Shown: positions 10,041 to 20,592 of the stretch, in pieces | Layout of the letters: every line of letters starts with the position of its first letter | Position numbering within the stretch: the first letter of the stretch is position 1 | Assembly (NCBI RefSeq): GCF_002895925.1 | Contig: NZ_NWUO01000015.1 | Span: 20,639-84,638, forward strand | Source: Mixta theicola | GTDB lineage: Bacteria > Pseudomonadota > Gammaproteobacteria > Enterobacterales > Enterobacteriaceae | Length of the DNA stretch: 64,000 nucleotides | Direction of reading: 5' to 3' | Made by a program: the position numbers and the translations under genes | The notes under the pieces: generated by a model | The model's database searches: none | What the model was told of the DNA's origin: nothing | What the model saw: only the letters and a program-made list of their open reading frames with translations

Positions 10041-11203
10041 TTACTGTTTAGCACGCTCTTCGAGCATAGCGACCGCTGGCAGTTTCTTGCCTTCCACGAA
10101 CTCAAGGAACGCGCCGCCGCCGGTAGAGATATAAGAAATTTTATCTTCGATGCCAAACAGATCGATTGCCGCCAGCGTATCGCCGCCGCCAGCAACAGAG
10201 AACGCTTCGCTGTCAGCGATCGCGTTAGCGATGATTTCAGTGCCTTTACGGAAGTTCGGGAATTCGAACACGCCTACCGGGCCGTTCCACAGGATGGTTT
10301 TCGCCTCTTTCAGCACTTTCGCCAGCGCCTGCGCCGTTTCATCGCCGAAGTCCATAATCTCTTCGTTATCGGCAACATCGGTAACTTTTTTCACCGTAGC
10401 GACAGCAGTTTCAGAGAATTCCGTACCTACGCGGGAATCGGTAGGTACCGGAATGCCGTACTGGTCACGCAGCCCTTTCGCGGCCTCAACGAAATCTGGC
10501 TCGTACAGGGATTTACCCACGTTGTTATCGATAGCCACGAAGGTGTTAGCGATACCGCCGCCAACAATCACGGTGTCAGCGATTTTAACCAGCGAGTTCA
10601 GCACGTCGAACTTGGTAGAAACTTTAGAACCACCTACCACCGCAACCAGCGGACGAGCCGGGTTGTTCATCACTTTGCCCAGCGCTTCCAGCTCGGCGGA
10701 CAGCAGCGGGCCGGCGCAGGCGATCGGCGCAAATTTACCCACGCCGTGCGTGGAAGCCTGCGCGCGGTGAGCGGTACCAAATGCATCCATAACGAATACG
10801 TCGCACAGCGCGGCATATTTTTTTGAGAGGGTTTCGTCGTCTTTCTTCTCGCCTTTGTTGAAACGCACGTTTTCCAACACCACCAGTTCGCCCGCGCCGA
10901 CTTCTACGCCGTCGAGGTAATCTTTAGCCAGGGTTACGTTGGTGCCGTTCAGTTTCTCTTTCAGGTAGTTCACTACCGGCAGCAGGGAGAATTCTTCGTT
11001 ATATTCGCCTTCGGTCGGACGTCCAGGTGGGAAGTCACCATCACTTTCGCGCCCTGTTTCAGAGCAGCTTCGATGGTCGGCAGCGAAGCGCGAATACGCG
11101 CATCTGACGTCACTTTCCCTTCTTTAACCGGCACGTTGAGATCGGCACGGATCAGAACGCGTTTACCAGCAAGATCCAGATCGGTCATCTTAATTACAGA
11201 CAT
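10041..11203 (-). pseudogene. pgk: Phosphoglycerate kinase, frameshifted
   Basis: Phosphoglycerate kinase makes ATP from 1,3-bisphosphoglycerate in glycolysis. The gene is split: the first 60 codons ([16 protein letters not shown] to [10 protein letters not shown]) are in one frame, and the remainder (NYLKEKLNG to MLEERAKQ) is in the next. The junction at about 11021-11026 reads CTGGACGTCC where the family requires one more G (codons for [10 protein letters not shown]). Adding one base restores 387 codons, exactly the E. coli length. All substrate motifs ([48 protein letters not shown]) are intact. Since pgk is normally indispensable for growth on sugars, a sequencing or assembly error is more likely than a real null allele. 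Confidence 0.93.
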
Positions 11204-11253
11204 GGTGAACCCTCTCGTTGATTCTCATAAGTTTTGTCAGACGCATCCGCGTC

Positions 11254-12273
11254 TTACCTGAAACCGCTTGCGGCTAGCGCTAACGTGGTATCGAGCATCC
11301 GGTTAGCAAAGCCCCATTCATTGTCACACCAGACTAATGTCTTAACCAGGTGGTGACCGCTGACCCGCGTTTGCGTGCCGTCCACTATGGCACTGTGCGG
11401 ATCGTGATTAAAATCGATCGAGACTAACGGCATTTCCGTATAGTCAACTATACCACTAAAAGCCCCCGCTGAGGCATTTTGCAGCACGGCGTTTACCTCG
11501 CCGGCCGTTACCGCCGCGCGTACGCTAACGCTTAGATCCATCGCGGTTACGTTGATGGTTGGCACCCGTACGGCGATCGCCTCAAAGCGATCGTGAAACT
11601 GCGGCAGAATGCGTCCGATGCCTGCGGCAAGCCGCGTATCAACGGGAATGATCGACTGGCTGGCAGCGCGCGTACGGCGCAGATCGCTGTGATAGGCGTC
11701 GATCACCTGCTGATCGTGCATAGCGGAATGGATAGTCGTTACGGTGCCAGATTCGATGCCGAAAGCATCATCCAGCAGCTTAATAATCGGAATAATACAG
11801 TTGGTGGTGCATGAGGCGTTGGAGATAATGCGGTCGGTTTGTTTAAGCGCCTGCTCATTCACGCCGAAAACCACCGTGGCGTCGAGATCGTTGCCGCCGG
11901 GGTGAGAAAACAGCACTTTCTTCGCGCCGGCCTGCAGATGGGCTTCGCCATCGGCCCGGCTGCCCCAAATGCCGGTACAGTCCAGCACCACGTCAACGTT
12001 GAGTTCACGCCACGGCAGATCGGCGATTTGCGCCTGATGCAGCAGACGAATCGTATCCTCGCCCACCCATAGCAGATCGCGTTCCTGACGCACCTCCCAG
12101 GCGAAACGGCCATGGCTGGTATCATATTTCAGCAGATGGGCCATACCAGCGGATTCCGCCAGTTCATTGATGGCGACCACGCTAATTTCTGCCCGACGGC
12201 CGGTTTCGTACAGCGCACGTAATACGCTGCGTCCAATACGGCCAAAGCCATTAATCGCTACGCGAAGGGTCAT
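11254..12273 (-). CDS. epd: D-erythrose-4-phosphate dehydrogenase
   Basis: GAPDH-like NAD-dependent enzyme that oxidises erythrose-4-phosphate to 4-phosphoerythronate for pyridoxal phosphate synthesis. The 339-residue protein has the Rossmann start [17 protein letters not shown] and the catalytic cysteine at 155 in SNASCTTNC, plus the [15 protein letters not shown] segment typical of Epd rather than GapA. It is the first gene of the epd-pgk-fbaA cluster, 50 nt ahead of pgk. A CRP-like site lies upstream. Confidence 0.95.
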   Translation of the reverse strand: MTLRVAINGFGRIGRSVLRALYETGRRAEISVVAINELAESAGMAHLLKYDTSHGRFAWEVRQERDLLWVGEDTIRLLHQAQIADLPWRELNVDVVLDCTGIWGSRADGEAHLQAGAKKVLFSHPGGNDLDATVVFGVNEQALKQTDRIISNASCTTNCIIPIIKLLDDAFGIESGTVTTIHSAMHDQQVIDAYHSDLRRTRAASQSIIPVDTRLAAGIGRILPQFHDRFEAIAVRVPTINVTAMDLSVSVRAAVTAGEVNAVLQNASAGAFSGIVDYTEMPLVSIDFNHDPHSAIVDGTQTRVSGHHLVKTLVWCDNEWGFANRMLDTTLALAASGFR

Positions 12274-12279
12274 AATTCT

Positions 12280-12739
12280 CCTGCGTCAGAACCTGATAAA
12301 AACGTGCCGATAGCCTGAGCCAGCCGTTACGATTTGTACAGGGAAAAATCCGCCAGTGCAATCCATCGTAAAGATAGGTAACTGCCTAAACTGAAACGCT
12401 TCAGCCAGAATATTCGTTACCAGGAATAATTAAAATGATAGCGATCAACCCTTGCAACAAACTTCTGACGCAGATCACAAATTTGAATAAAAGTCGTCGT
12501 GCCCGACCCCGCTTTCGTTAGCAGTCATAGTATCGTGAGACGACGCCATGCCTCACTTTTGCTTTCACCGCTCAGGGAAAAGGGATCGCTTTAGTCTGCA
12601 TCGCGTGCGCGTCGCCTGCCAGCCTGCGCATACTTTATCTATCGCGCTGACATTGTTATCCGGCAGGCCTGTATCGTCGAATAAAGCTCAGCCGTTACGG
12701 CTGCGCTGCTCGTTTTTTCTGGTTCAGTAAAAGGACGTT
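12280..12739. other. Divergent intergenic region epd / bactofilin
   Basis: A 460-nt gap with no convincing gene. It holds the epd promoter region, with the CRP-like site, on one side and the leader of the bactofilin gene on the other. The only open frame (12548-12730, rich in Cys, Arg and His) has no recognisable features and is taken as chance. The bactofilin start has a modest AAAGGACG ribosome-binding site. Confidence 0.5.
12464..12479. promoter_or_regulatory. Candidate CRP site upstream of epd
   Basis: The 16-mer TCTGACGCAGATCACA matches the TGTGA-N6-TCACA consensus at nine of ten positions. It lies about 190 bp upstream of the epd start. The E. coli epd-pgk cluster is known to be cAMP-CRP responsive, which fits, but the site could equally serve the divergent bactofilin gene. 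Confidence 0.45.
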
Positions 12740-13492
12740 ATGAACTACAAGCTGCTTTGGGGCATCTGGTTTATCTGGGCTCTGGCTTTGCTGGCTTATT
12801 GTCTGCAATGGGAAGCGCACCAGGGGCTTTTAAACATTCTGTTAAAAATAGCGCCGATTATTTTATCTTTGATTATCTTATTTTTCATGCGTTATCTGTT
12901 ACCACACAAGGGATTGAAAATGTTTAAACGTAAAGAAATATTAAATGAAAATAATCATTCTTCTTCGACAGAGCCGGAGGAGATTATTTCCGTCACCTCT
13001 TTGCCGGAGTTGCAAGAAACGGCTTTAGCTGCGGTGGGCATGGAAAAGAATACAACGATTATTCCGCCTTCATGTCATATCAAGGGCGAAATAAACACGT
13101 CAGGCGATATATGTATTAGCGGTTCTGTTAATGGGATTATTACGGCGGAGAAAACCGTTTATGTGCTGCATCACGGCAACGTTGAAGGCGAGATCTACGC
13201 TGAAAAAGTAGTAGTGGATGGAAAGTTAACCGGCACCTGCGCCAGCGAGACGGTAGAAATCAACGCTAATGGTTATATTGACGGTACGATTGAAAGCGAC
13301 GATCTGTCGATTAATAAAAGCGGGCACTTTTACGGTATTTCAAAACCGAGGACGGGTAAGCAAACACAGGCTGATAGAGCAGCGGAAAACCCGGACTATA
13401 CCGACAAAGCCACGGTTAAAGAAAGCAGCATAGAAAATTTCTCCATGGTTCAGCATTTCCCCGATAATATGCAGGAAGAATATACTCCATAA
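12740..13492 (+). CDS. Membrane-anchored bactofilin (CcmA-like polymer-forming protein)
   Basis: Bactofilins self-assemble into filaments through a right-handed beta-helix and scaffold cell-shape or surface processes. This 250-residue protein has two N-terminal hydrophobic segments, about 5-24 and 30-54, a linker, and a bactofilin domain at about 104-202 with the repeated pattern IKGEINTSGDICISGSVNG / GNVEGEIYAEKVVVDG / YIDGTIESDDLSIN. The tail is polar. The layout matches the Proteus mirabilis CcmA cell-curvature protein. An internal ATG, codon 61 at 12920, has its own AAGGGA Shine-Dalgarno, so a soluble short form is possible. It lies between epd and tktA, where E. coli carries unrelated genes, and is more AT-rich than its neighbours, suggesting an acquired gene. 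Confidence 0.85.
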   Translation: MNYKLLWGIWFIWALALLAYCLQWEAHQGLLNILLKIAPIILSLIILFFMRYLLPHKGLKMFKRKEILNENNHSSSTEPEEIISVTSLPELQETALAAVGMEKNTTIIPPSCHIKGEINTSGDICISGSVNGIITAEKTVYVLHHGNVEGEIYAEKVVVDGKLTGTCASETVEINANGYIDGTIESDDLSINKSGHFYGISKPRTGKQTQADRAAENPDYTDKATVKESSIENFSMVQHFPDNMQEEYTP

Positions 13493-13616
13493 CGCATTAT
13501 CAGTAGCCACTACGGATATTTTAGCTGCTCAGTATAGTAATAATGGCGCCGGATTCGGATTAAAATAGGGCGCCATACATAAAACGGTACGCCCATTAAT
13601 GAGCGCACCTTAATAC

Positions 13617-15608
13617 TTACAGAATCGCTTTAGCTTTTGCTACCACGTTCTCAACGGTAAAGCCAAACAGCTCGAACAGCTTCTCCGCCGGGGCGGATTC
13701 ACCGAAGCTGGTCATCCCGATAACCGCGCCGTTCAGGCCGGTATATTTATACCAGTAGTCGGCAATGCCCGCTTCGATCGCTACGCGCGCGCCGACCGCT
13801 TTCGGCAGCACCGACTCGCGGTACGCGTCATCCTGCTTATCAAACGCATCGGTAGACGGCATGGAAACCACGCGCACCTGATAGCCTTCAGAAGTCAGCC
13901 GATCCCAGGCTGCAACCGCCAGTTCGACTTCCGAACCGGTGGCGATCAGGATCAACTGCGGCTGGCCTTCGCACGCTTTCAGCACGTAGGCGCCACGCGC
14001 GATATTTGCCAGCTGCTCAGCGCTACGCGTCTGCTGCGCCAGATTCTGACGAGAGAAAATCAGCGCGGTCGGGCCGTCCTGACGCTCAATGGCATATTTC
14101 CACGCCACGGCAGATTCGACCTGATCGCACGGACGCCAGGTGCTCATATTCGGCGTAACGCGCAGGCTGGCGATCTGTTCAACCGGCTGGTGAGTCGGGC
14201 CATCTTCGCCCAGACCGATAGAGTCATGGGTATAAACCATCACCTGACGAATCTTCATCAGCGCAGCCATACGCGCCGCGTTACGGGCATATTCCACAAA
14301 CATCAGGAAGGTGGCGGTATAAGGCAGGAAACCGCCGTGCAACGCGATGCCGTTAGCGATAGCGGTCATACCGAATTCGCGCACGCCGTAGTGGATATAG
14401 TTACCGGCCGCATCATCATTAATGCCTTTTGAACCGGACCACATGGTCAGATTCGACGGTGCGAGATCGGCGGAGCCGCCCAGATATTCCGGCAGCAGCT
14501 TACCGAACGCTTCAATCGCATTCTGCGATGCTTTACGGCTGGCGATGTTAGCCGGGTTGGCCTGCAGCTGCTCGATAAATTTCTGCGACTCTTCCTGCCA
14601 GCTGGCCGGCAATTCATGGTTCATGCGGCGCGTAAACTCAGCGGCCAGCTCCGGATAAGCCTGCGCATAAGCATTAAATTTCTGCTGCCATGCGGCTTCT
14701 TTCACCTGACCGGCTTCTTTGGCATCCCATTGCGCGTAAATTTCCTGCGGGATAACAAAAGGCGCATGTTCCCAGCCCAGCTGTTTGCGGGTCAGGACGA
14801 TTTCATCATCGCCCAGCGGCGCGCCGTGTGAATCATGCGTACCGGCTTTATTCGGTGAGCCGAAGCCGATAACGGTCTTGCACATCAGCAGTGACGGCTT
14901 ATCGCTAACCGCTTTTGCTTCTTCAATCGCTTTTTTAATCGCGTCGGCATCGTGGCCGTCTACGCCGCGCACCACGTGCCAGCCGTAAGCCTCAAAACGG
15001 GCAGCGGTATCGTCGCTGAACCAGCCTTCAATATGACCATCAATGGAGATGCCGTTGTCATCATAAAACGCGAGCAGTTTGCCCAGCTTCAGCGTCCCGG
15101 CCAGCGAGCATACCTCATGAGAAATCCCTTCCATCATGCAGCCGTCGCCCATAAATACGTAAGTATGGTGATCGACGATGTCATGATTCGGACGGTTAAA
15201 CTGCGCCGCCATGGTGCGTTCAGCGATAGCCATACCGACCGCATTGGCAACCCCCTGCCCCAGCGGACCGGTGGTGGTTTCTACGCCTGCGGTATAACCA
15301 TATTCCGGGTGACCTGGCGTTTTAGAGTGTAGCTGACGGAAATTTTTCAGCTCTTCGACCGGCAGATCGTAGCCGGTAAGGTGCAGCAGGCTATAGATCA
15401 GCATAGAGCCGTGCCCGTTAGACAAAACGAAGCGATCGCGATCGGCCCACAGAGGGTTGGTCGGATTGTGATTCAGGTAATCACGCCACAGCACTTCGGC
15501 AATATCCGCCATGCCCATCGGGGCACCCGGATGTCCAGATTTCGCTTTTTGTACTGCATCCATGCTCAGGGCGCGAACGGCGTTGGCAAGCTCTTTACGA
15601 GAAGACAT
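13617..15608 (-). CDS. tktA: Transketolase
   Basis: TPP-dependent enzyme that moves two-carbon units between sugar phosphates in the pentose phosphate pathway. The 663-residue protein has the E. coli TktA length and features: [11 protein letters not shown] (substrate phosphate and His region), [16 protein letters not shown], the TPP/metal motif [12 protein letters not shown] near 155, the TPP-binding Glu region [15 protein letters not shown], and [18 protein letters not shown]. It is transcribed towards the bactofilin gene, about 120 nt apart, and away from loiP. Confidence 0.97.
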   Translation of the reverse strand: MSSRKELANAVRALSMDAVQKAKSGHPGAPMGMADIAEVLWRDYLNHNPTNPLWADRDRFVLSNGHGSMLIYSLLHLTGYDLPVEELKNFRQLHSKTPGHPEYGYTAGVETTTGPLGQGVANAVGMAIAERTMAAQFNRPNHDIVDHHTYVFMGDGCMMEGISHEVCSLAGTLKLGKLLAFYDDNGISIDGHIEGWFSDDTAARFEAYGWHVVRGVDGHDADAIKKAIEEAKAVSDKPSLLMCKTVIGFGSPNKAGTHDSHGAPLGDDEIVLTRKQLGWEHAPFVIPQEIYAQWDAKEAGQVKEAAWQQKFNAYAQAYPELAAEFTRRMNHELPASWQEESQKFIEQLQANPANIASRKASQNAIEAFGKLLPEYLGGSADLAPSNLTMWSGSKGINDDAAGNYIHYGVREFGMTAIANGIALHGGFLPYTATFLMFVEYARNAARMAALMKIRQVMVYTHDSIGLGEDGPTHQPVEQIASLRVTPNMSTWRPCDQVESAVAWKYAIERQDGPTALIFSRQNLAQQTRSAEQLANIARGAYVLKACEGQPQLILIATGSEVELAVAAWDRLTSEGYQVRVVSMPSTDAFDKQDDAYRESVLPKAVGARVAIEAGIADYWYKYTGLNGAVIGMTSFGESAPAEKLFELFGFTVENVVAKAKAIL

Positions 15609-15895
15609 GTGTTACTCCAGGTCGGATTAGTGCTTCGCCGTCCTTAACCTATTGTAATTAATGAGTTATCAGGCAAAGCCAGAGAAAAGTCGCCAAACAA
15701 TGTACATGAAAAGCGGGGTAGAAGTACATGGCGTGAGCGACGAAATATCAGGGAGATTTCGCGCTTTAAGCGTTGTCTACTGGGCTTTAGATATTGAAAC
15801 CGCTATAAGAGAGCCTTACTGGAAAAGCGCCACGCGCATTTTTTTCAGGTTAATTAGTGTTTACTACCTTGTTACTGTGATGGGATATGAATGGA

Positions 15896-16654
15896 ATGAA
15901 AATCCGTGCTTCTTTGGTGGCCCTGTCGGTCGCCACGTTACTTTCTGGTTGTCAGAATATTGATAGCTCCGCGCTGATGCAGTCTGGCGCACAGGCTTTT
16001 CAGGCCGCCACCCTTAGCGACGAGCAGGTCAGAACGCTCAGCGACCAGTCCTGTCAGCAGATGGACAGCGAAGCGCAAATCGCTCAGTCCGGCAGCACTT
16101 ATCAACAGCGTCTGGATAAAATCGCCGCCGCGCTGGGCAATAACATTAACGGTACGCCGGCTAACTATAAGGTTTATATCACCAAAGATGTTAACGCCTG
16201 GGCGATGGCCAACGGCTGTATCCGCGTTTACAGCGGTCTGATGGATATGATGACCGACAACGAAGTGGAAGCGGTGCTGGGTCATGAGATGGGCCACGTT
16301 GCGCTGGGCCACTCGCGTAAAGCGATGCAGGTCGCTTACGCCACTACGGCGGCGCGTACCGCTGCGGCCTCGATGGGCGGTATTGCCGCTACGCTGTCGC
16401 AGTCGCAGCTCGGCGATCTGGGACAAAAGCTGGTGAGCGCACAGTTCTCGCAAACGCAGGAGTCGCAGGCGGACGATTACTCTTACGATCTGCTGAAAAA
16501 ACGCGGCATCGATCCGAACGGTCTGGTCACCAGCTTTGAAAAACTGGCGAAGCTGGAAGGAACTCAACAGAGCTCCATGTTTGACGATCACCCAACGTCT
16601 GAGGCGCGTGCTGAACATATCAAAGAGCGTATCGCCGCCGACGGCCTTAAATAA
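15896..16654 (+). CDS. loiP: Metalloprotease LoiP (YggG)
   Basis: Outer-membrane-associated zinc lipoprotein protease of family M48 that in E. coli is induced at low osmolarity and cleaves misfolded envelope proteins. The start MKIRASLVALS at 15896 gives a lipoprotein signal ending LLSGC, with the lipidated Cys at 19. The zinc site HEMGH lies at 130-134, and the third-ligand region is QESQADDYSYD. Alternative starts 3 codons upstream or beyond give no conserved sequence. The 252-residue length equals that of E. coli LoiP. It is divergent from tktA and convergent with the TPP-enzyme remnant. Confidence 0.94.
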   Translation: MKIRASLVALSVATLLSGCQNIDSSALMQSGAQAFQAATLSDEQVRTLSDQSCQQMDSEAQIAQSGSTYQQRLDKIAAALGNNINGTPANYKVYITKDVNAWAMANGCIRVYSGLMDMMTDNEVEAVLGHEMGHVALGHSRKAMQVAYATTAARTAAASMGGIAATLSQSQLGDLGQKLVSAQFSQTQESQADDYSYDLLKKRGIDPNGLVTSFEKLAKLEGTQQSSMFDDHPTSEARAEHIKERIAADGLK

Positions 16655-16697
16655 GCCCATCGGGAGACGTTATCTCTCCCTTTGTGCCCGCGGCAAT

Positions 16698-16724
16698 AAA
16701 AAAGGGGAGGTTTCTCGCCTCCCC
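16698..16724 (-). terminator. Terminator behind the TPP-enzyme remnant
   Basis: A 7-bp stem GGGGAGG/CCTCCCC (16704-16724) with a 7-base loop, followed on the minus strand by a TTTTTT tract. It sits between loiP and the decarboxylase remnant, 17 nt past the latter's stop. Confidence 0.8.
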
Positions 16725-16740
16725 AATGGCTATAAGAAAA

Positions 16741-17355
16741 TCAATACAGCGTTTTCTGCGGTGGCCCGGCAAAGCGCAGCGCGCCGATTTTATCCACTCT
16801 GATCTCCACCACCGACGGCCCGACCGACGCCAGCGCTTTCGTCATCACCGCCTGAAAATCGTCAACATGCTCAACCTGCCACGCCTGCAGGCCGATCGCC
16901 TGCGCCAGCTGGGTGAAATCGGGCGTATGCAGCTGATTATAGTACTGGCGGCCGCCGAAATATTTATCCTGGATGCCGCGCATCACGCCGTAGCCGCCGT
17001 CGTTCATTATCAGCAGCGTGACGTTGGCCTGCTCCTGCGCCAGCGTCGCCAGCTCGCCCAGGCTCAGGCTAAGTCCGCCGTCGCCCACCAGCCCCACCAC
17101 CTTACGCTGCGGATTGGCGACCGCGACGCCAATCGCCATCGGCAGTCCCATGCCGATGGCGCCCGCCAGCGGCGTGACGGAAGCAGTCGCCAGAGCCAGC
17201 GGAATCAGGCTGCCCTGAATATCGATCGGAATTTCGACGGAGACCGGGCCGCAGGGCGGCGTTTGCGCCTCCTGAATCGCCTTATGCAAAATAGCGATCG
17301 CCTGATGCGCGTTGCTGACGCACCAGGCGCGTTTAGACGCGGCTTTCAGGAAGGT
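16741..17355 (-). pseudogene. TPP-dependent decarboxylase (acetolactate-synthase-like), internally deleted remnant
   Basis: Full-length members of this family (about 530-560 residues) have three domains. Here only the end of domain 1 remains (KAASKRAWCV to CGPVSVEIPIDIQ), fused in frame to the C-terminal TPP domain (LAGAIGMGLPMAIGVAVANP, GDGG followed by the paired NDGGYG). The start and the entire central domain, roughly 200 residues, are missing; the joint lies at about 17175-17215. The frame remains open upstream only as non-conserved sequence. In related genomes a 5-guanidino-2-oxopentanoate decarboxylase-like gene sits beside speB, which suggests arginine catabolism as the former role. 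That link is inference. Confidence 0.8.
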
Positions 17356-17460
17356 TAAGCACGGCACTACGCAAAAAGGAGTAAATAACGACGCCGCGTT
17401 GCCTGGAAATAAAAAAATAAAGGGGAAAGAATTAAGATATTTCTCAGAAGAGTGACGGAC

Positions 17461-17496
17461 AAAAAAAAGAACCGCCGCGCCGAGACAGCGCGGCGG
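17461..17496 (-). terminator. Terminator after speB
   Basis: A 9-bp stem CCGCCGCGC/GCGCGGCGG with a 7-base loop, starting 8 nt past the speB stop. It is followed on the minus strand by TTCTTTTTTTT. Confidence 0.85.
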
Positions 17497-17504
17497 CACA
17501 GGCC

Positions 17505-18440
17505 TTAGCCTTTATTCGCTTTATTCACCGCCTGCACGTGCAGCATATCCAGCGCGATGGTTGCCGCCGCCAGCGAGGTGAGATCGGACTGGTCGTAGCC
17601 CGGCGCCACTTCCACCAGATCCATACCGACGATATTCAGGCCCTGCAGACCACGAATCAGCTTCAGCGTTTTATCGGTGGTCAGGCCGCCAATTACCGGC
17701 GTGCCGGTGCCAGGCGCATGGGCCGGATCGAGGCAGTCAATATCAAAGGTCAGGTAAACCGGCATATCGCCGACGATCTGCTTCACCTGCGCCAGAATAT
17801 CATCCACACCGCGATCGTTGACCTGCGCCGCATCCAGCACCTGATAGCCAAGGTTTTTATCAAATTCGGTACGAATACCGATCTGTACCGAGCGCTGCGG
17901 ATCGATCAGACCTTCCTGCGGCGCATGATGGAACATGGTGCCGTGGTCAAATTTCGGGCCGTTGGAATAGGTATCGGTATGCGCATCGAAATGGACCAGC
18001 GCCATTTTGCCGAAATGCTTCGCATGGGCGCGCAGCAGCGGCAGCGTAATGTAGTGGTCGCCGCCGAAAGTCAGCATACGCTTGCCGCTCGCCAGCAGTT
18101 TCTCGGCGTGCGCCTGCAGCTTGTCGGTCAAGTCCTGTGAATCACCGAATGCGTAAACCAGATCGCCGCAGTCAATCACATTCAGACGCTCGCGCAGATC
18201 GAAATCCCACGGCCAGCGGCAGCCTTCCCACGCCAGGTTAGTCGAAACCTGGCGAATTGCGCCTGGGCCAAGACGGCTGCCGGGACGACCGGACGTTGCG
18301 GCATCAAAAGGAATACCGGTGATCACCCATTCAGAATCGCTGTCGTAAGGCTGAAAATTCAGCGGGAAGCGCATAAAGCCAAAAGCATTGGAAACCAGCG
18401 AATTATCGTACTGATGACCTAAGGTGTTGGTGTTATTCAT
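17505..18440 (-). CDS. speB: Agmatinase
   Basis: Mn-dependent ureohydrolase that converts agmatine to putrescine and urea; second step of the arginine-to-putrescine route started by SpeA. The 311-residue protein has all three arginase-family metal motifs: GGDHY with His129, DAHTD with Asp152, His154 and Asp156, and DIDCLDP with Asp233 and Asp235. It follows speA on the same strand but has its own upstream region, since a strong speA terminator lies between them. Confidence 0.96.
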   Translation of the reverse strand: MNNTNTLGHQYDNSLVSNAFGFMRFPLNFQPYDSDSEWVITGIPFDAATSGRPGSRLGPGAIRQVSTNLAWEGCRWPWDFDLRERLNVIDCGDLVYAFGDSQDLTDKLQAHAEKLLASGKRMLTFGGDHYITLPLLRAHAKHFGKMALVHFDAHTDTYSNGPKFDHGTMFHHAPQEGLIDPQRSVQIGIRTEFDKNLGYQVLDAAQVNDRGVDDILAQVKQIVGDMPVYLTFDIDCLDPAHAPGTGTPVIGGLTTDKTLKLIRGLQGLNIVGMDLVEVAPGYDQSDLTSLAAATIALDMLHVQAVNKANKG

Positions 18441-18489
18441 AACAACTCCTTTTATTCATGACGGCACGGCCGACATGGTTGTTCAGATG

Positions 18490-18533
18490 AAAAAAATCCC
18501 CTCCGCGTCGTTAAACCCGACGAGGAAGGGATT
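18490..18533 (-). terminator. Terminator after speA
   Basis: Long stem on the minus strand, AATCCCTTCCTCGTCG pairing with CGACGCGGAGGGGATT with few mismatches, then seven T residues. It separates speA from speB, so the two polyamine genes are probably separate transcripts. Confidence 0.85.
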
Positions 18534-18615
18534 GATGGGGTAGCTGACGGCAATTATCGCCGCGCGGAACGCAGGCGGCAAATGTCATTGATGACGCTGG
18601 CCGCCGCATTGCCGC

Positions 18616-20592
18616 TTATTCGTCTTCTAAATAAGTATAGCCGTAGAGGCCCGCCTCAAACTCTTCGAGGAACTGCTCGCGCAGCTCATCGTCAAGCTCG
18701 GTCTGTTTCACCTGATTGCGGAACAGATCCAGCAGCTCCTGCGGATTCAGCTGCACATACTCCAGCATATCCGCAACGGTGTCCCCTTCATCCGACAGCT
18801 CAACTTCAACGCTGCCGTCGGCGAAAGCGTAAACGTTAACCGCTTCAGTATCGCCAAACAGGTTGTGCATATTGCCCAGGATTTCCTGATAAGCGCCCAC
18901 CATAAAGAAGCCCAGCATCGGTGGATTATCCACGTCGTACTGCGGCATCGGCATCGTCGTGGCGATACCGTCGCCGTCAACGTAGTGATCGATGGTGCCA
19001 TCAGAGTCACAGGTGATGTCGAGCAGCACCGCGCGGCGCTCCGGCGTTTTATTCAGCCCTTCCAGCGGCAGCACCGGGAACAGCTGATCGATGCCCCACG
19101 CGTCCGGCATTGACTGGAACAGCGAGAAGTTAACGTAGATCTTATCCGCCATGCGTTCCTGCAGCTCATCGATAATCGGACGATGGGCGCGGTTGCTGGG
19201 GTCCAGATGCTGCTGAATATAGTGACAGATGCTCAGATAGAGCTGCTCTGCCCAGGCGCGCTGCGACAGATCGTAGGTGCCCTGCGAATAGCCGGTATGA
19301 ATATCATGCAGATCCATCTGGCTGTCGTGCAGCCATTCACGCAGCGAACGACGCGTATTCGGCTCGTGCATCTCCTGCCAGGTTTCCCACATGCTCAGCA
19401 GCGGACGCGGCGCATCCTCTTCCGGGGCCGACGGCTTGCTGAACTCGCTGCGCTCAACGCCGATAATATTGGAAACCAGCACGGTGTGGTGCGCGGTAAC
19501 CGCCCGGCCCGATTCGGTAATCACCGTCGGATGCGGTAAGTTATGCTCTTCACAGGCATCGCCAATCGCCCAGATTACGTTGTTGGCATACTCGTTCAGG
19601 CCGTAGTTAACGGAGCAGTCTGACTGCGAGCGCGTGCCTTCATAGTCAACGCCCAGGCCGCCGCCAACGTCAAAGCACTGAATATTGACGCCCAGCTTCG
19701 CCAGTTCAACGTAGAAGCGCGCTGATTCACGTACGCCGGTAGCAATATCACGGATATTGGCCATCTGCGAACCGAGATGGAAATGCAGCAGCTGCAGGCT
19801 GTCGAGACGCCCGGCGTTACGCATAATATCCACCAGCTGCAGCACCTGTGAAGCGGAAAGACCGAACTTCGATTTTTCGCCGCCGCTGGACTGCCATTTA
19901 CCGGAACCCTGCGAGGCCAGGCGGGCGCGGATACCCAGACGCGGCACCACATTCAGGCGCTCCGCTTCTTCCAGCACCAGTTTTACCTCGGTCATTTTTT
20001 CGATAACCAGGTAAACCTTATGGCCCATTTTCTCGCCAATCAGCGCCAGACGGATATATTCACGATCTTTATAGCCGTTACAGACAATCACCGTGCGCGT
20101 CATACCGGCATGAGCCAGCACCGCCATCAGCTCCGCTTTCGAACCCGCTTCCAGACCCAGCGGCTCGCCGGAGTGGATTAACGATTCGATGACGCGCTTA
20201 TGCTGGTTAACCTTAATCGGATAAACCAGGAAATAGTCGCCCCGATAGCCGTACGATTCACGCGCGCGTTTAAAGGCGGCGTTAATCGAGCGCAGGCGAT
20301 GCTGCAGGATCTGCGGAAAGCAGAACAGCGCCGGTAAGCGCTGGCCGTCGGCTTCACGCTCTTTCACCAGGCGGGCCAGGTCTACGCGCACTTCCGGCAT
20401 ATCCGGATCGGGGCAGACGCTAATATGCCCCAGCTCGTTGACGTCGTAATAGTTGTTGCCCCACCAGGCAATGTTATAGGTACGCAGCATTCTGCTCGCA
20501 TCTTGATCGCTCATCGCCACCTCCTGCATCGAGCGCAGTCCACCCTGTTCGCCTGCTGACGAACCCTTGATATTCTTTATGTCGTCAGACAT
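18616..20592 (-). CDS. speA: Biosynthetic arginine decarboxylase
   Basis: PLP enzyme that decarboxylates arginine to agmatine for polyamine synthesis. The start [12 protein letters not shown] at 20592 gives 658 residues, the E. coli length; five in-frame codons upstream are not conserved. The PLP lysine is in YPIKVNQH (about residue 127). The alanine-racemase-like barrel holds LLHFHLGSQ and [14 protein letters not shown], and the second active-site region has DITCDSDG. The end YTYLEDE is identical to E. coli. A yqgB-like small ORF overlaps its start. Confidence 0.96.
   Translation of the reverse strand: MSDDIKNIKGSSAGEQGGLRSMQEVAMSDQDASRMLRTYNIAWWGNNYYDVNELGHISVCPDPDMPEVRVDLARLVKEREADGQRLPALFCFPQILQHRLRSINAAFKRARESYGYRGDYFLVYPIKVNQHKRVIESLIHSGEPLGLEAGSKAELMAVLAHAGMTRTVIVCNGYKDREYIRLALIGEKMGHKVYLVIEKMTEVKLVLEEAERLNVVPRLGIRARLASQGSGKWQSSGGEKSKFGLSASQVLQLVDIMRNAGRLDSLQLLHFHLGSQMANIRDIATGVRESARFYVELAKLGVNIQCFDVGGGLGVDYEGTRSQSDCSVNYGLNEYANNVIWAIGDACEEHNLPHPTVITESGRAVTAHHTVLVSNIIGVERSEFSKPSAPEEDAPRPLLSMWETWQEMHEPNTRRSLREWLHDSQMDLHDIHTGYSQGTYDLSQRAWAEQLYLSICHYIQQHLDPSNRAHRPIIDELQERMADKIYVNFSLFQSMPDAWGIDQLFPVLPLEGLNKTPERRAVLLDITCDSDGTIDHYVDGDGIATTMPMPQYDVDNPPMLGFFMVGAYQEILGNMHNLFGDTEAVNVYAFADGSVEVELSDEGDTVADMLEYVQLNPQELLDLFRNQVKQTELDDELREQFLEEFEAGLYGYTYLEDE

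Noticed and set aside
9064..10134. 356-codon open frame antisense to fbaA
   Set aside because: Shadow of fbaA codon use; contains no known domain and runs across the fbaA-pgk gap without conservation.
12548..12730. 60-codon ORF upstream of the bactofilin gene
   Set aside because: No ribosome-binding site, odd Cys/His/Arg composition and no recognisable similarity.
15661..15963. 100-codon ORF running into loiP
   Set aside because: Overlaps the loiP signal peptide in another frame; no start signal and no motif; loiP is certain.
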